From Gammaproteobacteria bacterium (lineage in GTDB: Bacteria > Pseudomonadota > Gammaproteobacteria > Chromatiales > Chromatiaceae), in NCBI GenBank assembly GCA_009929855.1, contig RZZN01000031.1:1-48292 (forward strand): 48,292 nucleotides of DNA, given 5' to 3'. The notes under the pieces are model-generated. The model did no database searches and had not been told where the DNA came from. It saw only the letters and a list, made by a program, of their open reading frames with translations. The position numbers and the translations under genes are program-made. Within the stretch, counting starts at the first letter, position 1, and the number at the start of each line of letters is the position of its first letter. This document shows, piece after piece, positions 17,671 to 25,478 of this stretch.

Positions 17671-18741
17671 TCAATAGCGCACCAGCTCCACCCGTCGATT
17701 CTGCGCGCGCCCGTCCTCTGTCTGATTCGAGGCGACCGGCGCCGCGAATGAGACGCCCACTGGCAAAAGACGCCGCGCATCTACGCCGTGATCCTGTGTC
17801 AATCTCGCCACCACGGCCTCGGCACGCCGCTGCGAGAGATCGCGGTTGTAGTCGAAGCCGCCGGCGTCATCGGTATGACCGACCACCAGCAACTTGAGGT
17901 CGGCATCTGAACGCAGCAGGGTCGCGATCTCGGCGAGGACGGCCGCGGATTCGGGTTTGACCGTCGCCTGATCGAAGTCGAACAGAATGCCGTAGAGCGC
18001 GATGCGGCCGGTCGCGTCGATCGCGCGCGCCATCTCGGGTGCGTCGACAGTCACCATCCGCTGTTCGCGCGCCTTGCCCTCGACCAGATCGACGACGGCG
18101 ATGGTACGTCCATTCAAGGCCCGGCAGGAGTGTCCGGTCTGCAAGACATAGGCGTGCACCGACAGATGCCCGAGCGAATCCGGCAAGGAGGCTGCGAGGT
18201 AGCGCTGATCCTGGATCCGCTCAGTCTGAGCGCAGGCGCCGGTCGACAGGGGCGGGTCGGCGATCCGCTCGGCGGGGCGCAAGACCATGGCCAGGCTCAT
18301 CTCGCCTCCACCTCCGCCGCTCGAGCGTCCGGGATCGCCGCCGCAGTCCTCGCGCTTGCACTCGAACAAGACCTGTCCAGCGAGCCTCTCGATCTCGTCG
18401 CGATAGTTGCGCACCACCTCGAGCGGTGAGCGGCCTTCCGGGATCAGATACACGAGACGGACGACGCGTCCCTCCAGCTCCACGGACTCCATTGGGGTGA
18501 ACCAGCGGTTGTTGTGTCCGTCCCGGCGTGCGCGATCAGGGTCGATGCGCAACGGCGCGATCGGCAACAGATACTCATCGAACGCCTTCACCTCGTATGA
18601 GACGATCAAGGAATCCTCGTAGCGTTTCAATGGTGCCGGGTCTTTTGCTCCGGCGAGATCCAGGCTTGGAATCGTCGCATCTGCGGCGACGCTCGAAGCC
18701 GACAGTGTGAGGGCCAGTGCCATCGCGATCATGCCTAACAT
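17671..18741 (-). CDS. OmpA-family protein with DUF4892-like N-terminus
   Basis: A 356-residue secreted or outer-membrane-associated protein. It begins with a signal peptide (MLGMIAMALALTLSASSVAA), followed by a DUF4892-like region of about 200 residues and a C-terminal OmpA peptidoglycan-binding domain from about residue 245 (LYGILFDFDQATVKPES, VVGHTDDAGG, DLSQRRAEAV). A GGGGG run near residue 150 separates parts. GAGGAG eight bases upstream supports the start at 18741 rather than an in-frame ATG at 18783. It is convergent with the effector gene. It may anchor envelope structures to peptidoglycan; a T6SS link (as TagL-like) is not supported by the sequence beyond proximity. Confidence 0.85.
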   Translation of the reverse strand: MLGMIAMALALTLSASSVAADATIPSLDLAGAKDPAPLKRYEDSLIVSYEVKAFDEYLLPIAPLRIDPDRARRDGHNNRWFTPMESVELEGRVVRLVYLIPEGRSPLEVVRNYRDEIERLAGQVLFECKREDCGGDPGRSSGGGGGEMSLAMVLRPAERIADPPLSTGACAQTERIQDQRYLAASLPDSLGHLSVHAYVLQTGHSCRALNGRTIAVVDLVEGKAREQRMVTVDAPEMARAIDATGRIALYGILFDFDQATVKPESAAVLAEIATLLRSDADLKLLVVGHTDDAGGFDYNRDLSQRRAEAVVARLTQDHGVDARRLLPVGVSFAAPVASNQTEDGRAQNRRVELVRY

Positions 18742-18853
18742 GGTGCGGACTCCTCGAGCTGTAGATGGGGTGGTGGACGTCATGCTGGACGAGGGTCTGG
18801 CCGTCTGATGGGAGCCATGTCGACCGGTCCGATCCGAACGCTCGTGCTTTGGC

Positions 18854-20194
<1,341 letters not shown>

Positions 20195-20243
20195 GCAGTC
20201 TTCTCCTCATGGTCTCCTCTTCGGTGTGGCACCAGGCCCATGA

Positions 20244-20285
20244 CACTGCAACAGTGCAACACTCGGAAGGCAGGTCTCAGCCTGC
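20244..20285 (+). promoter_or_regulatory. Two dyads, candidate activator binding sites
   Basis: Dyad one is CACTG-CAA-CAGTG (20244-20256). Dyad two is GCAGG-N6-CCTGC (20270-20285). They are spaced about 27 bases centre to centre and lie 30-70 bases upstream of the sigma-54-like promoter, between the divergent activator gene and the cytochrome operon. Enhancer-binding proteins use such upstream dyads, though the two arms differ in sequence. Confidence 0.4.
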
Positions 20286-20313
20286 AAGTCCTTGTAATAA
20301 TTGTTCTTCGAAA

Positions 20314-20330
20314 TTGGCCTACATCGTGCT
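20314..20330 (+). promoter_or_regulatory. Sigma-54 promoter for the cytochrome operon
   Basis: TTGGCC and GTGCT with the invariant GG and GC exactly ten bases apart match the -24/-12 consensus (TTGGCA, TTGCW) with one mismatch in each box. The start of transcription would be near base 20341, leaving a leader of about 115 bases before the pentaheme gene. The adjacent divergent sigma-54 activator makes this match more credible than a chance one. Confidence 0.55.
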
Positions 20331-20455
20331 GGTACATGGGTCGCTTGATGTAGAAGTACAAGTTTCGACCGGCGACCGACACGGATCCCGCAGCGTCCGC
20401 GGGGCCGTGGCCGGATCGCCCGAGCGAGCGACTGTCAAGCCAACCAAAGGAGAAG

Positions 20456-21985
20456 ATGATGTCCATGAGCACCCCGAGCGCGGCGTGGCGCTTGCTTGTA
20501 CCTGAGCGTGTCCTCGCGCTCGCCCTCGTTGCCAGTTTTCCGGTGTTCGCGGGGAGCGCCGAAACCGCGACGAGCACACCGGAGGATCGACCGTTTCCGC
20601 CGTCCTATGTCACCATCGAGGGTCACCGTCAACTGACCCCCGAGGACTGGAAGGATCCGCGGCTCTGCGGCCAGTGTCATACGACCCAATACGAGGGTTG
20701 GAATGGCTCGATGCATTCCAACTCGTTCACCGACCCGGTCTACCAGGCGCTCTTCGCGCTTGCCGTCAAGGCCGATCCGAGCAACATCAACCACTGTGGA
20801 ACCTGCCATACCCCCATCGGGGTGACGACCGGCACGCTCGAGTTTCACCCGGACAAGGGGTTACACGGCTCATTCACCGCGCCACCGGTCGCGGCGATGG
20901 GAGTCTCCTGTGATGTCTGCCACACCATCTCGGGGACCAACGTCCAGAAGACCGCGGTGCTCGAGCACGGGAACGCCTCATTCGTGGTCGATCCAGGTCA
21001 GACCAAGCGCGCGACACTCGATGACGCCAAGTCGCCGTTCCACGAGACCGCCTATTCGGAGCACCACGGCAAGGCCGATTTCTGCGGAAACTGTCACCAG
21101 ATCTTCCATCCAGGCAACAATTTCCCGATCGAGCGCACCTATGACGAGTGGAAATACTCGATCTATGCCCAGAACGACATCCAATGCCAGGACTGCCACA
21201 TGGTTCCGGTCGAGATCGCCAACCGGGTAGCCGACGAGCTGAAGCTGCCCGAGGCGCTCGATGAACCCTCGCTCGAGGGCTTCGCGGCGCTCGGTGGGCC
21301 TTGGCGCAAGGTCGTCCATACGCATGCCTTCATCGGTGGCAACGCCGTCATCACCGAGCTGCTGGGCAATCCAGCCGAGGATTCGGACAAGGCCCAGGAT
21401 CTGGGCCGCTCCGGCAATGCCGCCGAGGCGATCAAACGCTTGCAGAGTGTTGCGTCGCTCAAGGTCGATGTCACCCCCGAGGGTGGGGCGCTGCATCGCG
21501 TCAAGGTCAAGGTGACCAATGAGCGTGCCGGACATCATCTGCCGACCAGTCTCACCGAGGTCAGACAGGTTTGGCTCGAGGTGGTGGTGAGCGACGATCA
21601 GGGCCGTGAGCTGCTGCGCAGTGGAACCCTGACCGAGGAGAACCGGCTCCCGCCAGACACGGTGATCTTCAACAATCACGCGGTCGACAAGGACGGCAAG
21701 GACACCCTCCTACCCTGGGAGGTGGCACGCTTCACCGAGATGAACACCATTCCGCCAAAGGGCTATCGATACGGTAAATATTTCTTCAACCTACCCCCGG
21801 ATGCGACCGAGGTCAAGGTCAGCGCCAAGCTGCACTATCGCTCGTTCGACCAGAGCGTGGCCGATCTGCTCTTGGGTGAGGGTGCCGTGCGGGTGCCGTC
21901 GGTCGAGATGGTCGCCTTCGAGGAGAGCATCCCGGTCGCGGCGCTGAGTGCGCCCAAGACCGCTCAGCTCGCGACTGATCAGTGA
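20456..21985 (+). CDS. Pentaheme c-type cytochrome
   Basis: A 509-residue exported cytochrome. A hydrophobic signal segment (LALALVASFPVFAGSAE) is followed by five CXXCH heme sites at about residues 71, 114, 152, 210 and 244. The first lies in CGQCHTTQYEGWNGSMH, a pattern of the cytochrome c554-like multiheme families. The C-terminal 250 residues have no heme and look beta-rich, with NERAGHHLPTSLTEVRQVWLE. AGGAGA precedes three close ATGs (20456, 20459, 20465); 20459 has the best spacing. A diheme cytochrome follows 30 bases downstream. Together they probably move electrons in the periplasm; donor and acceptor are not evident. Confidence 0.9.
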   Translation: MMSMSTPSAAWRLLVPERVLALALVASFPVFAGSAETATSTPEDRPFPPSYVTIEGHRQLTPEDWKDPRLCGQCHTTQYEGWNGSMHSNSFTDPVYQALFALAVKADPSNINHCGTCHTPIGVTTGTLEFHPDKGLHGSFTAPPVAAMGVSCDVCHTISGTNVQKTAVLEHGNASFVVDPGQTKRATLDDAKSPFHETAYSEHHGKADFCGNCHQIFHPGNNFPIERTYDEWKYSIYAQNDIQCQDCHMVPVEIANRVADELKLPEALDEPSLEGFAALGGPWRKVVHTHAFIGGNAVITELLGNPAEDSDKAQDLGRSGNAAEAIKRLQSVASLKVDVTPEGGALHRVKVKVTNERAGHHLPTSLTEVRQVWLEVVVSDDQGRELLRSGTLTEENRLPPDTVIFNNHAVDKDGKDTLLPWEVARFTEMNTIPPKGYRYGKYFFNLPPDATEVKVSAKLHYRSFDQSVADLLLGEGAVRVPSVEMVAFEESIPVAALSAPKTAQLATDQ

Positions 21986-22015
21986 GACGGCCCGACCACC
22001 AAGGAGCATCCAATC

Positions 22016-22678
22016 ATGAAAACGACCTTGATTCTGAGTCTCGGACTCTTGATGGCGGTCCCCGTGGCGTTTGCCGAAGAGGACGCGCCGTTCGTCTGGA
22101 GTCGCGCGACCTTGGCCCTGATCGAATCGGGCGATCCCGCGCGTGGTCAGGAGGTCGCGGACAAGGCCAGGTGCCAGAAGTGTCATGGCGAGGTGGGCGT
22201 GAGCGAGGATGATGCCACACCGAGCGTCGCTGGACAGGTCCGCGGCTATGCCTACAAGCAGCTCGTCGATTTCAAGACGGGTGTACGCGAGAACCGTGAC
22301 ATGCAGAAGGCGACCCGCAAGCTGAGTCGGCAGGACATGGCCGATCTCGCGGCCTTCTATGCCACCCAGACACCCGAGCCGCCGGCGAGCACCGCACCGG
22401 CGCCACGGCTGGTGGCGCTGGGCGATGAAGGCCGTCTGCTCCTGCCTTGCGCGGTCTGTCACGGGGAGAACGGGGAGGGCTGGGGCCAACAGGTGCCGTC
22501 GCTCGCTGGTCAGAAGATCGATCATTTCGTCGAGACCATGACGGCGTACCAGAATGGTGAGCGGGCCAACGACGAGTTTGCGCGAATGCGCTTCATCGCG
22601 GGTCAGCTCACCACCGAGGAGATCACCGAGATCGCGACTCACTATGCCGCGGCTCGGGTCGAGGAGGAAGAGGAGTAG
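22016..22678 (+). CDS. Diheme cytochrome c (c4-like)
   Basis: A 220-residue periplasmic protein with a clear signal peptide ending AFA (about residue 20) and two cytochrome c domains, each with one heme site: CQKCH at 53-57 and CAVCH at 145-149. Each domain has the c4-type PSVAGQ or PSLAGQ segment and downstream Met ligand candidates (DMQKAT, FARMRFIAGQLT). The C-terminus is acidic (a run of Glu). Cytochromes c4 usually link quinol-oxidising complexes to terminal acceptors, so this is a plausible partner of the pentaheme cytochrome encoded just upstream in the same operon. Confidence 0.92.
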   Translation: MKTTLILSLGLLMAVPVAFAEEDAPFVWSRATLALIESGDPARGQEVADKARCQKCHGEVGVSEDDATPSVAGQVRGYAYKQLVDFKTGVRENRDMQKATRKLSRQDMADLAAFYATQTPEPPASTAPAPRLVALGDEGRLLLPCAVCHGENGEGWGQQVPSLAGQKIDHFVETMTAYQNGERANDEFARMRFIAGQLTTEEITEIATHYAAARVEEEEE

Positions 22679-22703
22679 ACAAGAAGATGGCATGATGCCA
22701 GTG

Positions 22704-22724
22704 AGGCAGGCGCACCGCCTGCCT
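22704..22724 (+). terminator. Hairpin after the cytochrome operon
   Basis: Nine-bp stem AGGCAGGCG / CGCCTGCCT with a three-base loop, 26 bases after the diheme cytochrome stop. Only two T residues follow, so termination may be weak or Rho-assisted. A smaller palindrome TGGCAT-G-ATGCCA (22688-22700) lies directly before it. Confidence 0.5.
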
Positions 22725-22819
22725 TCGCCGCGACTCGGGTGGGCGTGCCGAGTCGAGTCGAGTGCAACACGGGGCGCGCGGTGGCTGGATCCAGGATCTC
22801 GTCGATCTCGAGACAACTA

Positions 22820-22828
22820 GGCTATAGT
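22820..22828 (+). promoter_or_regulatory. Promoter-like motif upstream of the FHA-transglycosylase gene
   Basis: GGCTATAGT, with GACAA seven bases earlier at 22812-22816. TATAGT would serve as a -10 box. The same GACAA and GGCTATAGT combination precedes tagH (31461-31476), with spacing one base shorter. The gene starts 60 bases downstream. The role is inferred from this sharing. Confidence 0.4.
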
Positions 22829-22888
22829 CTCTTGAGTGGTGAGACTGGACGACGGCAGTGGCCGTGGCCATCCGTGTGACGAGTCAAG

Positions 22889-24355
22889 ATGACGACCAAC
22901 GACGAAACCGTCCTGGCGCCGCGCGAGGGGCTCCCGAGTACCGCGCCATCGCCGATCGAGGTGGAATATCAGGACGCCCGTGGGCTCATCTGCCGCGTTC
23001 GGCATCACCAGGCGCTCTTGGTCGGGCGTGGTGAGGATTGTGGTTTGCGGATCCCGCACGCGGGTGTGAGTCGGCACCATCTGGCCATCGCTCCAGAGGA
23101 TGGACGCTGGTGGGCGCGGGATCTCGCGAGCAGCAACGGGACTTTCATCGACGGACGGCGGATCGAGCGGCTGCCGCTCGCCGGGACGACCACCCTGACG
23201 CTCGGTGACGGCGGACCCCAGATCAGGCTCATCCTGCCGCGGCCGGACCAAGCCTCCTCGGGTCCAGGCTCGTTGGAGCAGATCGCACGCCATTATTTTC
23301 GCGGCGAGCAGCCCGACGGGGCCGGCGAGCACACCCGAATGGTCCGGCGGGCCTATCGTGATCTCGAGCGCCGACAGCGCAGGCTCTATCTCGCGCTGAT
23401 CGGTGTGGTGTTGGTGTTGCTGGCGGTGCTCGGCGGCTTCGCCCTGCATCAGCATCAGCAGCTTCGCCACACCGAGCGTCTGGCCAACGATATCTTTTAC
23501 GATATGAAGGATCTGGAGCTGCAGATCGCCAACCTCGAGGTCAGCATCGGGAGCGAGGCGTCGGCTGAGCTCAAGGCACGAGTCGCCGAGTCGAAGCTGC
23601 GGCTTGCCGCGATGCGCGAGCGTTATGACCTCTTCGTGGAAAAGATCCAGGCCGCGCGGGCGGTGCCGCTCGACACCGACGACAAGCTGATCCTGCACAT
23701 GGCCCGGGTCTTCGGCGAGACCGAGGTGGGTGTGCCGGCTGATTTCTCCGCCGAGGTCAAGAGCTACATCCGCAAGTGGCAGTCCTCTCCGCGGATGGTC
23801 CGCGCGATCCGTCGACTCAATGAGAATGGCTATGCGCCGACCATCCAGCGTGCCTTGAGCGAGCAGGATCTGCCGCCTCAGTTTCTCTATCTGGCGATGC
23901 AGGAGAGCAACTTTCAGCCTCGGATCGTGGGTCCACCGACCCGCTATGGACGAGCCAAGGGGATGTGGCAGTTCATCCCCGAGACCGGTCGGCGCTATGG
24001 ATTGCAACCTGGCCCGCTGCAGCATCTGGGTGAATATGACCCGGCCGACGAGCGCCATGATGTCGTCAAGTCGACCTTCGCCGCGGCCAAGTATCTGAAG
24101 GACATCTATCGCACCGATGCCCAGGCCTCAGGCCTGCTGGTCATGGCCTCCTACAACTGGGGCGAGGGCAATGTCATCAAACGGCTCCGCCAGATGCCGG
24201 CCAATCCGCGCGAGCGCAATTTCTGGAGCCTGCTGCGCGAGCACAAGATCCCGAAAGAGACCTACGATTATGTCTTCTACATCTTCTCGGCGGCGGTGAT
24301 CGGCGAGAACCCGGCCTTGTTCGGATTCGACTTCGAGAATCCGCTCTTGCCATGA
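22889..24355 (+). CDS. Inner-membrane FHA-lytic transglycosylase fusion
   Basis: A 488-residue protein with three parts. Residues about 25-115 are an FHA phospho-threonine-binding domain (LLVGRGEDCGLRI, GVSRHHLAI, SSNGTFIDG). Residues about 166-186 form one membrane helix after an Arg-rich stretch, giving a cytoplasmic N-terminus. A coiled coil (about 200-258) leads to a periplasmic SLT domain with catalytic Glu339 in AMQESNFQP, then AKGMWQFIPETG and ASYNWGEGNV. All expected transglycosylase motifs are intact. This arrangement would let a cytoplasmic kinase signal position peptidoglycan cleavage, for example for T6SS assembly. That link is inference; the kinase and TagH genes lie 5-8 kb away. 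Confidence 0.9.
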   Translation: MTTNDETVLAPREGLPSTAPSPIEVEYQDARGLICRVRHHQALLVGRGEDCGLRIPHAGVSRHHLAIAPEDGRWWARDLASSNGTFIDGRRIERLPLAGTTTLTLGDGGPQIRLILPRPDQASSGPGSLEQIARHYFRGEQPDGAGEHTRMVRRAYRDLERRQRRLYLALIGVVLVLLAVLGGFALHQHQQLRHTERLANDIFYDMKDLELQIANLEVSIGSEASAELKARVAESKLRLAAMRERYDLFVEKIQAARAVPLDTDDKLILHMARVFGETEVGVPADFSAEVKSYIRKWQSSPRMVRAIRRLNENGYAPTIQRALSEQDLPPQFLYLAMQESNFQPRIVGPPTRYGRAKGMWQFIPETGRRYGLQPGPLQHLGEYDPADERHDVVKSTFAAAKYLKDIYRTDAQASGLLVMASYNWGEGNVIKRLRQMPANPRERNFWSLLREHKIPKETYDYVFYIFSAAVIGENPALFGFDFENPLLP

Positions 24356-25272
24356 CTCGGGCGCCGGCCGGGTGGCTCGCACGGGGCTCGATCAAGCCCG
24401 CGGACAGTACCGACCTGGGCGCGCTCAGGCGCTCGGGACGCGCCCGATCCTGGTCTGTGTCCTTGATCGGTCTGGCGGCGTTGCTCGTGGTGGGCTGTGC
24501 GCAGCGGGTGAATCGACCGGACGACGCGCCATTCGTCCTGGAGGATCTGGTCGAGACCCAGGTGATGGGCAAGGGATTCAGGCATCGAGTCTATCGGCGC
24601 GCGGGCGAGACGCTCGGGCTCGCGGATGCACGGCGGCTCCATGTCTATCTCGACGGCGATGGGCGACCCTGGTCGAGTCGGCATCGGGTGGCGCTGGATC
24701 CGACCGGCCGGGATCCGCTGGTCTTGCGCCTGATGATCCGTGATCCGGTATCCTCGCTCTATCTCGGCCGGCCCTGTTACCACGGATTCGTCGAGGATCC
24801 GGCCTGTCGTCCATGGCTCTGGACCCATGGTCGCTATGGTCCAGAGGTGCTCGAGTCGATGCTCGCGGCGCTCGCGAACCTCTTGCCAGAAGGGCGGCGA
24901 CCGCGGATCACACTGATCGGATACAGTGGTGGCGGTGTCCTGGCGCTCTTGATCGCGGGACGGCTCGAGGGTGTCGAGCGGGTGGTGACCATCGCTGCCA
25001 ATCTCGATCTGGATGCCTGGGTCGATCATCATGGCTACACTCGGCTCGGTGGATCATTCAACCCGGCGACTCAGCCGCCACTGGATCGGCGCATTGCTCA
25101 GCTTCATTTGGTCGGTGGACGTGACCGGCGGGTGCCACCCGCGACCCTCGCGCTGTTTCAGGTCCGCAACCCCAGTGCACGCATCAAGGTCATCCCCGAC
25201 TTCGATCATCATTGCTGCTGGAGCCGGTCCTGGCCAGGGATCATCGATGGGTCGGGATGGTCATCCCGATGA
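24352..25272 (+). CDS. Putative lipoprotein alpha/beta hydrolase
   Basis: A 306-residue protein. After a long Arg-rich N-region comes a hydrophobic segment ending in the lipobox LVVGC (Cys49), so the mature protein is probably a lipoprotein. The body has alpha/beta-hydrolase features: LHVYLDGDGRPW, the nucleophile elbow GYSGGG in LIGYSGGGVLALLIA, and DHHCCW near the end as a possible catalytic His region. The ATG overlaps the stop of the FHA-transglycosylase gene (ATGA), so the two are co-translated. A GTG near 24457 giving a shorter signal peptide is an alternative start. The substrate is unknown. Confidence 0.75.
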   Translation: MTRAPAGWLARGSIKPADSTDLGALRRSGRARSWSVSLIGLAALLVVGCAQRVNRPDDAPFVLEDLVETQVMGKGFRHRVYRRAGETLGLADARRLHVYLDGDGRPWSSRHRVALDPTGRDPLVLRLMIRDPVSSLYLGRPCYHGFVEDPACRPWLWTHGRYGPEVLESMLAALANLLPEGRRPRITLIGYSGGGVLALLIAGRLEGVERVVTIAANLDLDAWVDHHGYTRLGGSFNPATQPPLDRRIAQLHLVGGRDRRVPPATLALFQVRNPSARIKVIPDFDHHCCWSRSWPGIIDGSGWSSR

Positions 25273-25406
25273 GTGGGTGAACCCGCGAGACTCGATGCGT
25301 CCGATACCAGCCAAGCGGGTCCGCGTCCTGAGTCCGACGGCATCCAGTCGGGGCCGCCGCGATCCTGTCACCGGAGCATCCGCGCCGCCTCGCCAAGCGC
25401 GTCGAC

Positions 25407-25436
25407 CAGGAGCGCGCGGCCGCCCGCGCGCTCCTG
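25407..25436. terminator. Strong symmetric hairpin between convergent genes
   Basis: Perfect 13-bp stem CAGGAGCGCGCGG / CCGCGCGCTCCTG with loop CCGC. It lies in the 206-base gap between the convergent hydrolase and autotransporter genes. No T tract flanks it on either strand. A bidirectional terminator or RNA-end stabiliser is the likeliest role. Confidence 0.55.
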
Positions 25437-25478
25437 ATCCACATCCCTACTGGTTCGATCGAGACCGCGCGCGCCGGA

